From positions 37,684-101,683 of the forward strand of contig JACFMR010000014.1 in the NCBI GenBank assembly GCA_019455245.1: a stretch of DNA of 64,000 nt. The letters are read 5' to 3'. A model generated the notes under the pieces. It was not told where the DNA came from. It saw only the letters and a program-made list of their open reading frames with translations, and searched no databases. Origin of the DNA: Opitutaceae bacterium. Lineage in GTDB: Bacteria; Verrucomicrobiota; Verrucomicrobiia; Opitutales; Opitutaceae. Numbering within the stretch: position 1 is the first letter of the stretch; each line of letters starts with the position of its first letter. Below, one piece after another: positions 34,575-44,185 of the stretch. The translations under genes and the position numbers were made by a program.

Positions 34575-36880
34575 AAGACTTCCCTCCAATCTTTGCCGTA
34601 AAGCATCACCTCGGGCTGCAGGTCCACGCCCTGTTGCTCCCGCACGCGCGCCCGGATGCGCCGGACCAGCCCGAGCACGTCGCCCGCCGTGGCCCGGCCG
34701 CGGTTGATGATGAAATTGGCGTGCACCGCCGAGACCTCCGCATCCCCCACCCGCTCGCCCTTGAGCCCGCTGGCATCGATCAGCCGGCCGGCGGAGTCGC
34801 CCGGGGGATTTTTGAAAATGCAGCCCGCGCTCGGTTCGCGCGGCTGGCTTTCGTGGCGCTTGCGCCGGTAAACATCGATCTGCCGGTTGACCGCCTCGGC
34901 CGCCGCCGCCGCCGCCGGTCGCAGCAAAGCGCCCAACGCAATCGCCGTCTCCAACTCCGCGCAATGCCGGTAGTCCACGTGCATCGCCGTCTTCGGCAAA
35001 GTGTGCACCTCGCCATCACGGGTCATCAACCGCACTTCCTCGACCACGTCGAACATCCATCCGCCCATCGCCCCGGCGTTCATGCGCAAGGCCCCGCCCA
35101 CGCAACCGGGGATGCCTTCCAGAAATTCGAAACCCGTGAGCCCCGTCTTCGCCGCCAGTCCGCAGAGATTTTTCAACCGCAACCCCGCGCCCGCCCAGAC
35201 CCGGCCGTCCGCCCGGAGCTCAAACGCCGCCCAGTTCGCGTGCGCCAGCGACACAACCAAACCCTCCACGCCTTCGTCGGGCACAATCAGATTCGAGCCG
35301 CGGCCCAGCATGAAAACCTCCACGCCCAGCTCGCGCGCTCCGCGGAGCAGTGCCTGCAGATCCGCCTCCGTGGCCGGCTCGGCATAAAGCCGCGCCGCGC
35401 CCCCGACCCGCATGGTGGTCTTGGCCGCGAGCGATTCCTCCACCAACAGCTTCGTTTCGGGCCCGAGGCGTTGGCGCAGCGCCACGGCGCACGCCGCCCA
35501 ATCGTCGGGCTGGCGTTGCAGGCGGGCCTTGAGCCAGCGCCGCGCGAGACGGTCGATGTCCCCCGCGCCGACAAACGCCACCCAGTCGCCCGCCTGCACC
35601 GCCGCGTCCAGTTCCCGGCCAAGTGCCGCCGCATCGGCCGGCAAGGTCACCGGCAACGCCGGTGCGTGCTGCCGGCATTCGGCCAAAATATCCTGCGCCG
35701 ATCCTCCCGGCACCGGATTTTCGCCGGCCGCATAGACTTCGTGCAGAAAAACGCGGTCCGCCGTGGCCAGTGCCTGCGCAAAGTCCGCCTTGAACCGGGC
35801 GGTGCGGCTGTACCGGTGCGGCTGAAACACGACCAACAACCGGCCCGCGCCCGCCATGCGCCCGCGCAAGCCCGTGAGCAGGGCCCGGACTTCCGCCGGA
35901 TGATGCGCGTAATCCTCCAGCACCGTCAGCCCGGCCGTCGCATGCAGGACCGCCTGCCGCCGCCGCACGCCGGGAAAATCTCCGAGCAAGGCGGGGTTCG
36001 GCGTTGCGCCCATCAGCGTCGCCGCGGCCAGGGCCGCCGTCGCGTTCAACGCGTTGAAGTCGCCAAACGCATTCACGCGCGCCGTCTTGAGCCCGAACTT
36101 TCCACCCAGGGTCAGCGCCAAACCGGTCTCCGTTTGGTTGCTCTGCTCCAACGCAAAATCCCCGCCCGGCCCGAAGGTCAGCGCGCGCGGCGCCAGGACC
36201 CGCGAACGCGCGCACGTCGCGTTCACGAGCACCGGCCCGCTCGTGCGGGCGCACAAGGCGGCGAACGTCCGCTCCAGTTCGTCCGGATCGCGGTAAAAAT
36301 CCGGGTGATCCCAGTCGAAATTCACCAGCACGGTGATCTCCGGCGCGAAGCCGCCGATCGTGCCGTCGCTTTCGTCAATCTCGGCCACCACCCAATCGTT
36401 GGTTCCCGGCCGGGCCGGCGGCATCGTGGCGTCGGCAAACAGGCCGCCCAGCACGTAACCGGCCGGAAAATCCGCCTGCTGCAAGGCATGCGCCAACATC
36501 GCGGTCGTGGTGGTCTTGCCGTGCGAACCGCAGACCGCCACCACGCGGCGTCCCCGCAATGTCTCCGCCAGCATTTCCCCGCGCCGCACCACCTGCAAAC
36601 CCCGCCCCGCGGCGGCCTGGCGCGTCGGATGCCCCGCGCCGACCGCCGATGAGCACACCACGATTTCGGCCGTGTCGGGCAGCGCGGCCAAACGCACGCC
36701 GCCCGCGGTCAATACGCGCCGCACCTCCTCGGTCAGCGCGGCATCCTCGCCGGTAACCGTGCAGCCGGATTGCGCCAGATAAATGGCCAGCGGCGCCATG
36801 CCCATGCCGCCGACCCCCACGCAGTGCAGGTGGCGGATGATGCGGCCGAAGAACTCGCGCGGTTTGCCGGTCGTCATCAT
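34571..36880 (-). CDS. murC/murB: MurC-MurB fusion (UDP-MurNAc--L-Ala ligase / UDP-MurNAc dehydrogenase)
   Basis: A 769-residue fusion of two cytosolic peptidoglycan-precursor enzymes. MurC spans about 1-455: GVGGMGM, ATP loop GSHGKTTTT (118-126), DYAHHP (323-328) and FQPHRYSRT. MurB spans about 470-769, an FAD protein: GGAARLY, GRGSNL, GIPGCVGGALRMNAG and the late motif SAGCIFKNPPG. In that motif the position of the usual catalytic Ser is Cys687. MurB reduces enolpyruvyl-UDP-GlcNAc and MurC then adds L-Ala, so the fusion joins consecutive steps in reverse order. It overlaps murG and ddl by four bases. Start could be either of two adjacent ATGs (36880, 36877). Confidence 0.96.
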   Translation of the reverse strand: MMTTGKPREFFGRIIRHLHCVGVGGMGMAPLAIYLAQSGCTVTGEDAALTEEVRRVLTAGGVRLAALPDTAEIVVCSSAVGAGHPTRQAAAGRGLQVVRRGEMLAETLRGRRVVAVCGSHGKTTTTAMLAHALQQADFPAGYVLGGLFADATMPPARPGTNDWVVAEIDESDGTIGGFAPEITVLVNFDWDHPDFYRDPDELERTFAALCARTSGPVLVNATCARSRVLAPRALTFGPGGDFALEQSNQTETGLALTLGGKFGLKTARVNAFGDFNALNATAALAAATLMGATPNPALLGDFPGVRRRQAVLHATAGLTVLEDYAHHPAEVRALLTGLRGRMAGAGRLLVVFQPHRYSRTARFKADFAQALATADRVFLHEVYAAGENPVPGGSAQDILAECRQHAPALPVTLPADAAALGRELDAAVQAGDWVAFVGAGDIDRLARRWLKARLQRQPDDWAACAVALRQRLGPETKLLVEESLAAKTTMRVGGAARLYAEPATEADLQALLRGARELGVEVFMLGRGSNLIVPDEGVEGLVVSLAHANWAAFELRADGRVWAGAGLRLKNLCGLAAKTGLTGFEFLEGIPGCVGGALRMNAGAMGGWMFDVVEEVRLMTRDGEVHTLPKTAMHVDYRHCAELETAIALGALLRPAAAAAAEAVNRQIDVYRRKRHESQPREPSAGCIFKNPPGDSAGRLIDASGLKGERVGDAEVSAVHANFIINRGRATAGDVLGLVRRIRARVREQQGVDLQPEVMLYGKDWREVL

Positions 36881-38007
36881 GCCAGGGCGGGGCGCCGGTT
36901 CGGTCGCGCCCGGTCATCCGGTTCGGTCGTGATGGCTTCCAAATCAACCAGCATCTCGTGGAGCGGGTTGGCCCGGTCCATGCGTTGCAAATTGCTGCGC
37001 AGCCGGCCCAGCAGCCAATCGTTGAAAATCGTGTCGAACACCTCCGCCCGCAGCGCCTGCAGCCGCGTCTGCTCCACCACCAGCCCGCCGCCCTGCTTCT
37101 CAAAGAACGCCGCGTTCGCGCGCTGATGATCATCCTTCGCCTGCGGATACGGCACGAGGATCGCCGGCGCCTCACAACGGATGAGCTCGGCGATGGTGCC
37201 GGCGCCGGCGCGGGACACCACCAGGTCGGCCGCGGACAACAGCTCGGCCACGCGGTCGCAGAACGGCACGAAATGGCAGCGCACGGTCGAACCGTCGTTG
37301 GCCAAAAATTCCATCCTCTCCGCCTCGCCCTTGCCCGGACCGGTCACCGCGTAAACCTGGATGCCCTCGCCCGCCAGCGAACGCAGGTGCGCGCGCACCC
37401 AGTCGTTCAACGGCCCGGCGCCCTGGCTGCCGCCGAAAACCACCAGCACACGGTGCTTGTCGTCGAGCCCCATCGCCGCCCGGGCCTCGGCCACCGGCAG
37501 CCGGTGGATTTCCTGCCGCACCGGCATCCCGACAAAGCGGATGTGGCGCGACCGCACGCTCGGCAGCCGCACCCCGCCCGGGAGATAAACCCGCCGCGCC
37601 AGCCCGCCCAGCATCCGGATCGCCAGTCCGGGCACCCGGTTTGATTCATGCAACGCCACGGGCACCTGGCAAAGCCAGCCGCTCAAAGTCACCCCGGCCG
37701 AGGTGAAGCCGCCGAAGGCCACGATCGCCGCCGGCCGCTCCCGCCGCACCAGTTGCAGGCAGAACAGAAAGCCGCGCAGCTGGGTGTGGATGCAGCGCAC
37801 CAAGGTCACCGGGTTCCAACCAAAACCGGTGCCCGGCACGCGCAGAAAGGTGAACTGCGGGTATTTCTCGATCAACCGCGCGTCGATCTTCTTGTGGCTG
37901 ATCAGCAGGATCACGCGATGACCGCGCGCCGTGAGCCCCTCGGCCAGCGCGATGCCCGGCGCCAGATGGCCGCCGGTGCCGCCACAGGAGATGAGAAATT
38001 TATTCAT
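36877..38007 (-). CDS. murG: UDP-GlcNAc--lipid I GlcNAc transferase MurG
   Basis: A 376-residue peripheral membrane GT28 glycosyltransferase that converts lipid I to lipid II. Motifs: the N-terminal glycine loop SCGGTGGHLAPG, the second loop VFGGSQGAGPLND, and the donor-binding region ADLVVSRAGAGTIAELI. The C-terminal about 20 residues (DRARPNRRPALA) are basic and extra. ATG at 38007 starts the glycine-loop strand. A 228-base gap separates it from ftsW, the longest inside the cluster, and it contains low-complexity, repeat-like DNA. Confidence 0.97.
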   Translation of the reverse strand: MNKFLISCGGTGGHLAPGIALAEGLTARGHRVILLISHKKIDARLIEKYPQFTFLRVPGTGFGWNPVTLVRCIHTQLRGFLFCLQLVRRERPAAIVAFGGFTSAGVTLSGWLCQVPVALHESNRVPGLAIRMLGGLARRVYLPGGVRLPSVRSRHIRFVGMPVRQEIHRLPVAEARAAMGLDDKHRVLVVFGGSQGAGPLNDWVRAHLRSLAGEGIQVYAVTGPGKGEAERMEFLANDGSTVRCHFVPFCDRVAELLSAADLVVSRAGAGTIAELIRCEAPAILVPYPQAKDDHQRANAAFFEKQGGGLVVEQTRLQALRAEVFDTIFNDWLLGRLRSNLQRMDRANPLHEMLVDLEAITTEPDDRARPNRRPALA

Positions 38008-38235
38008 GACCGGCGGCCTCCGGTTGAAAATCACAAATGCCAAAGGCCAAACCCCAAGTGAGTCCGGCGCGCGGGATACGCGCCATGGGAGTGGCAGGAT
38101 AAGTAAACGCGGTCATCTGCGAAATTTCGATTTTAGGATTTGGGCAATCTGGATTGGGGCTTTTCGGGGCCTTGGATTTCTTTGGTCTTTGGTGCTTTGA
38201 CCATTGGGATTTGCCTGCAATCGGCTGCGCCGATT

Positions 38236-39399
38236 TCAGGCCAGCACCTCCCGCATCGCCCGGTCCCGGCGCGGCAGGGCCGCCCGCGGCCACGAGCGCT
38301 GCGTGTTGACAATGATGCCGATGAGCAGCCCCATCAGCAACAGGTTGGAAAGACCGGCGCTGATGAAGGGCAACGACATGCCCTTGGTCGGCAGCACGCC
38401 CGTGACCACGCCGAGATTGATGATGGCCTGCAGGCAGATCGTGAGCAGGCAGCCCGCCACCAGCAGAAACTGGAAAAGATTGGGCGCCCGCCGCAGGTGG
38501 AGCAGCCCGGCGATGAAGATGATGGTGAACACCGCCACGATCCCCATCGTGAACCAGAGCCCCATCTCCTCGGCCACGACGGCGAGGATGAAATCGGTGT
38601 GCGCCTCGGGCAGGTAGTTGAGCTGCTGCCGGCCCTGCCCCAACCCCACCCCGTCGGTGCCGCCGGCGGCAAACGCGGCCAGCGCCTGATAGAGCTGGTA
38701 GGTGCCCGCCTGCTTGTTGCCCTCGACATCCAGGAAGGCCACAAACCGCCGCAGCCGGTTGGGATTGTACATCACCAGCACGGTGAAGGCCGCCAACAAC
38801 AACCCGAGCGTGGGCACGATGTAGCGCCACTTCGCCCCGGCCAGGAACAGCATCAGCATGCCCACCGCGATCACCAGCGCCGCGGTGCCAAAGTCCGGCT
38901 CCAGCACGATCAGCCCCGCAAAAGCCAGAATGATGCCGATCGGCATCACGTAACCGCGCTTGAACTCCCCGATGCGGGTCTGGTTGACCGCCAGATAGTG
39001 CGCGAGGCAGAAGACCATCGCCAGCTTGGCAATTTCCGACACCTGCAACCGCACGGGCCCCAACCCCAGCCAGCGCTGGCTGCCCTTGACCGAAATGCCC
39101 ACGCCCGGGATCAGCACCAACACCAGCAGCACCAGCGCCGCCGCCGCCACAAAAATCACGTAGCGGCGGGCGTAGTCGAGATTGACGCGGCTGACCACAA
39201 AACCGGCCACCGTCGCAATCGCCACGCCGAGGAGCTGCTTGCTCAGGTAGAAATACGGTCCCTGCTTGAATGAGGCGCTCGCACTGAACAGCACCGTCAA
39301 TCCCAGGATCGTCAGCCCGATGGCGCAGACGACAATGATCGCCGCCGGCGTGAGCGCAAACCGCGAGTGGGCCGTGTCGGCCGAATGCTGGCGCCCCAT
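38236..39399 (-). CDS. ftsW: Peptidoglycan polymerase FtsW
   Basis: A 387-residue SEDS-family membrane protein with about ten helices; it polymerises lipid II together with FtsI at the septum. Landmarks are VLFSASAS in the first helix, RWLGLGPVRLQVSEIAK (the conserved loop), LEPDFGTA, and the large loop with GLGQGRQQLNYLPEAHTDF and the final LPFISAGLSNLL. It follows the LysM gene by six bases in coding direction. Confidence 0.97.
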   Translation of the reverse strand: MGRQHSADTAHSRFALTPAAIIVVCAIGLTILGLTVLFSASASFKQGPYFYLSKQLLGVAIATVAGFVVSRVNLDYARRYVIFVAAAALVLLVLVLIPGVGISVKGSQRWLGLGPVRLQVSEIAKLAMVFCLAHYLAVNQTRIGEFKRGYVMPIGIILAFAGLIVLEPDFGTAALVIAVGMLMLFLAGAKWRYIVPTLGLLLAAFTVLVMYNPNRLRRFVAFLDVEGNKQAGTYQLYQALAAFAAGGTDGVGLGQGRQQLNYLPEAHTDFILAVVAEEMGLWFTMGIVAVFTIIFIAGLLHLRRAPNLFQFLLVAGCLLTICLQAIINLGVVTGVLPTKGMSLPFISAGLSNLLLMGLLIGIIVNTQRSWPRAALPRRDRAMREVLA

Positions 39400-39405
39400 G
39401 TGAGC

Positions 39406-40383
39406 TCAGTTTTCCTCGGGGGTGTTGCTTTCCTCGACGATGATGACCGGCGCCTCGCCGACCGTGGGGATAAACCCTTCGTCCAGCGGTTGATCGGCGG
39501 ACGGCGGGATGAAGATGATCGGGCTGTCCGGATTGATCACCGGCGGAGTGTCTGCCGGCGGAGTGGTTGTCCGCGCGGTGGCCGGCGCGGGCGCAGGTGT
39601 GGTCGCAGGCGTGGTCGCGGCCGGCTTCGGCGTCGGGGCCTTCCAACCCGGGATGACCAGTTCCTGCCCCGGGCGGATCTTCGCGGGATCCGCGATGTTG
39701 TTGGCGGTCGCGATCTCGCCGACCGTCACCTGATATTTGCGGGCGATCGCACCGAGCGTCTCACCGGACTTCACCTCGTGCTTGACCGCCGGGCCGTTGG
39801 TTTTCGGCACGGCCGCCACGGGCGCGGTGACCGCGGCCGTCTCGGCGGCCTGCAGCGCACCGGCGCCGGTGTTGCGGCCGGGCACGATCAGCTTCTGCCC
39901 GATCTGGAGCATCGCGCTCGCACGCAGGTTGTTGGCGGCGGCCAGATCGGCCACCGAGATGTTGTTCTGCTTGGCGATCGACCAGAGGCTGTCGCCGCGC
40001 ACCACGGTGTAGGTGGAGACCGGCACCACCTCCGGCTCGGGTTCGGGCTGCAAGGCGCCGGCCACCGCGGTGTTGGGTCGGGTCGGGCTGTAGCGGCCCG
40101 CCGAGGCGACCGCCGGGGCGTCGGGATTGAACGCGATGGGCGTCGCGGCCGCCGGCGCCGGATCACCGTAAGCGTTCATCTGCGTGGAAGCCGCGTCGGC
40201 TGACGCCGATTCCTGTGCCAGGTAAGGCACGCTGACCACGGGGCCGGTTTCGGTGTGGATGACCGTGTCGGCCGGGCTGGAGCGCCGCTGCGTGGACGAG
40301 CTGCAACCCGGGTTGGCAAAGATAAGAATCAAGGCAAAGGCGTGGATGCCCGCCACGATGCCGAAGATTTTGAGAAGTTTCAT
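39406..40383 (-). CDS. Envelope protein with two LysM domains inside the dcw cluster
   Basis: A 325-residue protein with an N-terminal hydrophobic segment (about 6-24) and a Cys27 in NPGCSSS, compatible with a lipoprotein but without a strict lipobox. Two LysM peptidoglycan-binding domains span about 124-168 (YTVVRGDSLWSIA) and 201-246 (HEVKSGETLGAIA), each ending in a PG-type turn. Linkers and the C-terminal tail are Pro/Ala/Thr-rich and end in acidic residues. No catalytic domain is present. It lies between murD (32 bases) and ftsW (6 bases), so it is probably made with the division machinery and may mark or bridge septal peptidoglycan. That role is inference. Confidence 0.85.
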   Translation of the reverse strand: MKLLKIFGIVAGIHAFALILIFANPGCSSSTQRRSSPADTVIHTETGPVVSVPYLAQESASADAASTQMNAYGDPAPAAATPIAFNPDAPAVASAGRYSPTRPNTAVAGALQPEPEPEVVPVSTYTVVRGDSLWSIAKQNNISVADLAAANNLRASAMLQIGQKLIVPGRNTGAGALQAAETAAVTAPVAAVPKTNGPAVKHEVKSGETLGAIARKYQVTVGEIATANNIADPAKIRPGQELVIPGWKAPTPKPAATTPATTPAPAPATARTTTPPADTPPVINPDSPIIFIPPSADQPLDEGFIPTVGEAPVIIVEESNTPEEN

Positions 40384-40415
40384 GGATGGGTGTGGGTTGG
40401 ATGTCAGTGAGGATG

Positions 40416-41699
40416 CTATCGAAAATTGGTCGCGACGCCCAGCTCTTCCACGAGCTGTTCAAACCGGTCGCCGCGGGCCTGATAATTGCGAAAAAGATCA
40501 AAGCTAGCGAAGCCGGGGCTCAGCACCACGTGGTCGCCCGACCGGGCGGCGGCCGCGGCGCCCCGGACCGCCTCCTCAAGCCCCGCGCAGGACGTGCAGG
40601 GCACCCCGTGCGTGCGGCACGCGGCGGCGAGCTGCGGGGCGGTTTCGCCGATCAGCCAGGCGTGCGCGATGCGCGGCGCGATGCGCGGCACAAAGGCCGC
40701 CACGTCGCCGCCCTTGCCCCGCCCGCCCGCAAGCCAGTGCACCGGCCGGTCGAAGCGGCCCAGCGCCGCCTCGACCGCGTGGAAATTCGTCGCCTTGGAA
40801 TCGTTCCAGAACACCACCCCGTCACGTTCGCCCACCCGCGCCAGCCGGTGCCGGCCCGGTTGGTACTCGTGCGCGGCGGCGTACAGCCCCGCGGGCTCCC
40901 GGCCCGACGCCTGCCACCACGCCGCCGCCAGGACAAAATTCTCGCGCTGCGGGTAATCCGCGAACGCCGTGCCCAGCAACTGCGGATCGGGCGGCAGCCC
41001 CTCGGTGGTCACACAGACCGTCGCGGGCAGATGGCGGTTCAACGCGCGGGCCGCACGGCAGACCGACGAGCCCACGTGCAAACCCTCCGCCGCGGTGCGC
41101 ACGACCAGGTTCCACTTCGCGCTGAAATACGCCTCCATGCCCGGATGCCGCTCGAGGTGGTCCTCCGCAAAATTCGTCCACAAGGTCGCCTCGGCGCGCA
41201 GGTGCTGCAGCGTCTCGGCCTGGAACGAACTGATCTCGCACACCGCGATGTCGTCCGCGCCGCCGCCCGCCGTTTCGGCCGCCAGTTGGCTGAACGGCAA
41301 ACCGATGTTACCCACCGCATGCGCGGTCTCGCCCGCGCACGTCAACGCCAGCGTCAGAAACTCGGTCAGCGACGTCTTGCCGTTCGTGCCGGTCACGGCC
41401 ACCACCCGGCCGCGCCAGCAGCACGCCGCAAAATCAACCTCGCCCAGGCACTCCAGGCCGGCCGTGCACGCCGCCAGCAGCCACGGGTGATTCGGCGCAA
41501 ATCCGGGCGAAAAGGCCACCAGTCCGTGACGGGACGCGCATTCCTTCGTGAAGGGCGTGCCGTCGCGATCGTAAACCACGCCTTCCGCCCCGAGCTGCCG
41601 TAGTAACGCCTGCACGCCCTGCCCGCTCACCCCGGCGCCAAAAACGGCGACCGGACGGGCGAGCGCAGCGCGCAGGAATTCCGGGATGGTCAGGGGCAT
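40416..41699 (-). CDS. murD: UDP-MurNAc-L-alanine--D-glutamate ligase
   Basis: A 427-residue cytosolic Mur ligase that adds D-Glu. Visible motifs: N-terminal VFGAGVSGQGVQALL, ATP loop VTGTNGKTSLTEF, and in the centre NDSKATNFHAVEAAL, which is typical for MurD, followed by AGGRGKG. It starts one base after the mraY stop (41701) in coding direction, and is followed by the LysM gene. Confidence 0.96.
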   Translation of the reverse strand: MPLTIPEFLRAALARPVAVFGAGVSGQGVQALLRQLGAEGVVYDRDGTPFTKECASRHGLVAFSPGFAPNHPWLLAACTAGLECLGEVDFAACCWRGRVVAVTGTNGKTSLTEFLTLALTCAGETAHAVGNIGLPFSQLAAETAGGGADDIAVCEISSFQAETLQHLRAEATLWTNFAEDHLERHPGMEAYFSAKWNLVVRTAAEGLHVGSSVCRAARALNRHLPATVCVTTEGLPPDPQLLGTAFADYPQRENFVLAAAWWQASGREPAGLYAAAHEYQPGRHRLARVGERDGVVFWNDSKATNFHAVEAALGRFDRPVHWLAGGRGKGGDVAAFVPRIAPRIAHAWLIGETAPQLAAACRTHGVPCTSCAGLEEAVRGAAAAARSGDHVVLSPGFASFDLFRNYQARGDRFEQLVEELGVATNFR

Positions 41700-41700
41700 G

Positions 41701-42813
41701 TCAGCGGATCTTCAACGTGGCGAGGCCGGCCAGGGCGAAGCCGAGGGACAGGATCCAAAAGCGGAGCACGACCTTCGACTCGGGCCAGCCGAGTTTTTGA
41801 AAATGATGATGGATCGGCGCCATCAGGAACACACGCCGCCCCACGCCGGAGCGGTATTTCGTGAGCTTGAAACCGCCGACCTGGATGATCACCGAGAGCG
41901 CCTCCATCACGAAGACGCCGCCGACGATCACGAGCGTGATGGGCTGATGGATCATGAACGCCATCACGCCGATCAGCCCGCCCAGCGCCAGCGAACCGGT
42001 GTCGCCCATGAACACCTCGGCCGGGTGCGAGTTGTACCACAGAAACGCCATGCAGGCGCCGATCAGCGCGCCGCAGACCACCGTGAGCTCGCCCACGCCC
42101 GGCACATAGCTGATGAGCAGGTAATCCGAGATCCGGATGTTGCCCGCCGCGTAGGCCATGATCGCAAACACGAGCGCAACCGTGATCGTGCAACCGGTGG
42201 CGAGACCGTCGAGCCCGTCGGTCAGGTTGATCGCATTGCTGAAGCCCACGATCCAGAGATAAATCAGGACGAGCAGCAGCCACCACGGCATGTGCGTGAT
42301 CAACGCGGTCTTGAAAAACGGCACCCAGAGCTCGCGGATCTTTTCCGCGCTCACCGGATGCAGCAGCAGCACGCCCAGCGCGACCAGCGTCGCCAGCGAC
42401 TGCCAGCCGATTTTCTCCCACGACGAGATGCCGTCGCGGTTGCCATGCACGACCTTCAGGTAGTCGTCGCGCCAGCCGGCGATCGTCAGCACCGTGTAAA
42501 CAAACAGCGCCACGAACACCCACACGTTCGGCGTCGCCCACAGCACCGTGCCCAGAAACACCGAGATGAAGATGATGAGCCCGCCCATCGTCGGCGTGTT
42601 CTTCTTGTCGAAACGCCGCGCCAGGTCGCCGGTGCGGTCATCGTCGTAGTGCTGGCCGAACTTCAGCGCGCGAAACCGCGCGATCAGCCACGGGCCGATG
42701 AGAAAACCGATGCATAACGAGGTGCCCGCCCCCAGCACGGTGCGCACGGAAATGTAACGCAGCAGGCGCAGCGGTCCGAAATAATGTTCGTAGTCGGCGA
42801 GCAGACTAAGCAT
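41701..42813 (-). CDS. mraY: Phospho-MurNAc-pentapeptide transferase MraY
   Basis: A 370-residue integral membrane enzyme with ten helices that makes lipid I from UDP-MurNAc-pentapeptide and undecaprenyl phosphate. Motifs: KKNTPTMGGL, the Asp pair in AGWRDDYLK, NLTDGLDGLA and the metal/substrate loop HHHFQKLGWPE. The length is typical. The gene overlaps the end of murF by eight bases. Confidence 0.97.
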   Translation of the reverse strand: MLSLLADYEHYFGPLRLLRYISVRTVLGAGTSLCIGFLIGPWLIARFRALKFGQHYDDDRTGDLARRFDKKNTPTMGGLIIFISVFLGTVLWATPNVWVFVALFVYTVLTIAGWRDDYLKVVHGNRDGISSWEKIGWQSLATLVALGVLLLHPVSAEKIRELWVPFFKTALITHMPWWLLLVLIYLWIVGFSNAINLTDGLDGLATGCTITVALVFAIMAYAAGNIRISDYLLISYVPGVGELTVVCGALIGACMAFLWYNSHPAEVFMGDTGSLALGGLIGVMAFMIHQPITLVIVGGVFVMEALSVIIQVGGFKLTKYRSGVGRRVFLMAPIHHHFQKLGWPESKVVLRFWILSLGFALAGLATLKIR

Positions 42814-44185
42814 GGGCGGTGACCGGTTGCGCCGGCTCCAGCAGGGTTTCGAGTTGGTAACGCCGGCTGCCCTTCAGGAACACCGACCCCGTGAAATTGG
42901 CCAAAACCGCGCGCACCGGTTCGATCGCGTTCACCGCCTGCACCTGGCCCGCGGGCCGGCCGGCTTCGGTCGCACCCGCGCAGACCGCCGCCGCGTGGTC
43001 GCCGATCACAAACGCCCGGTCCTGCGGCCGCAGCCGCAACGCCCGGCCCAGCGCGTGGTGAAACATCGCGGCCTCCGCCCCGAGCTCCTCCATGCAGCCC
43101 AGCACGTAAAGCCTTGGGCGGTCTTCGCCAACCATCTCATTGAAGGCGTCGATCGCGTCGCTCATCGAGGCCGGATTCGCGTTGTAGAAATCGCAATAGA
43201 CCGTCGCCGCCCCGCTTTGGCGCAGCTCACCGCGCCACTTGGAGGGCGTCCACCGTTCGAGTCGCGCCTGCAAGGTCGCGTCGTCCACACCGAGTTCGGA
43301 CGCGAGCGCGAGCGCCAGCGCGGTGTTTTGCGCCATGCCGCCGGAAACGCGGCGCAAGTTGAACGTGCGCCGGCCGTCGAGTTTCAACTCGGTGCGCTCG
43401 GGGCGTTGCACAACGCCAAATTTCACCGTGCGACCGGTGACGCACACCTCGTCCTCCTGCTCCGGCACGAGGATAAGCGGGTTCGCCAGCAGCTGGAACT
43501 CCTCGAACGCCCAGCACGAAACCGGGAAAACCTGCAGTCCGCCGCGCCGGGTGAACGCCGGCAGCGTGGCCTTTTCGGCCGCGACGTTTTCGATCGCGCC
43601 CAATTTCTCCAGGTGTGCCGGTGCGACGAGCGTCACCACCGCATGGTCGGGTTCGATCATGGCGGCCAGCGTCGCCATTTCCCCGGGAGCATTGATGCCG
43701 GCCTCGATCACCGCCGCGCGGTGCACGGCCGGATCGAGCCGCGTCAACGTGAGCGGCACGCCGATGTGATTGTTGAGGTTGCCCTCGGTCGCGAGCACGC
43801 CGGGCGCACCGCCCAGCAGCACGGTCAGCAGATCCTTGGTCGAAGTCTTGCCGACACTGCCGGTCACGCCCACGACGGTGCCGTGAAACTCACTCCGGTG
43901 CTCGCGCGCGATCGTCTGGAAGGCCGCCAGCGGATCCGTTACCACCAGCTGCGGCAGCGCCAGCGCCGGGTTGGCCGACGCCACCAACGCCGCACCCGCG
44001 CCGGCCGCGGCCGCCTGCGGGAGAAAATCATGGCCGTCGCGCTTCGCCGTGCGCAGGGCCACAAACACCTGCCCGGGGCGCAGCTGCCGGGAGTCCATGG
44101 TGAAACCCGTAAGCGGCTGGACCGGGGGCGCTGTCCAGCGGCCTCCGGTCCAGGTGACAAGTTGACTGGAGCTGAATGCGGTCAT
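42806..44185 (-). CDS. murF: UDP-MurNAc-tripeptide--D-Ala-D-Ala ligase
   Basis: A 459-residue cytosolic Mur ligase that adds D-Ala-D-Ala, the Ddl product. Motifs are the N-terminal TMDSRQLRPGQVFVAL, ATP loop GVTGSVGKTSTKDLL, NNHIGVPLTL and DFYNANPASM. It overlaps murE by four bases at its start and mraY by eight at its end. Confidence 0.97.
   Translation of the reverse strand: MTAFSSSQLVTWTGGRWTAPPVQPLTGFTMDSRQLRPGQVFVALRTAKRDGHDFLPQAAAAGAGAALVASANPALALPQLVVTDPLAAFQTIAREHRSEFHGTVVGVTGSVGKTSTKDLLTVLLGGAPGVLATEGNLNNHIGVPLTLTRLDPAVHRAAVIEAGINAPGEMATLAAMIEPDHAVVTLVAPAHLEKLGAIENVAAEKATLPAFTRRGGLQVFPVSCWAFEEFQLLANPLILVPEQEDEVCVTGRTVKFGVVQRPERTELKLDGRRTFNLRRVSGGMAQNTALALALASELGVDDATLQARLERWTPSKWRGELRQSGAATVYCDFYNANPASMSDAIDAFNEMVGEDRPRLYVLGCMEELGAEAAMFHHALGRALRLRPQDRAFVIGDHAAAVCAGATEAGRPAGQVQAVNAIEPVRAVLANFTGSVFLKGSRRYQLETLLEPAQPVTAHA

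Noticed and set aside
34634..36652. A 672-codon open frame on the plus strand opposite murC-murB
   Set aside because: Composition is Arg/Gln/His-rich with no domain; the minus strand encodes clear MurC and MurB motifs.
38000..39646. A 548-codon minus-strand frame overlapping ftsW
   Set aside because: It is in a different frame from ftsW and reads as Gly/Ala/Arg-rich sequence; FtsW motifs are in the other frame.
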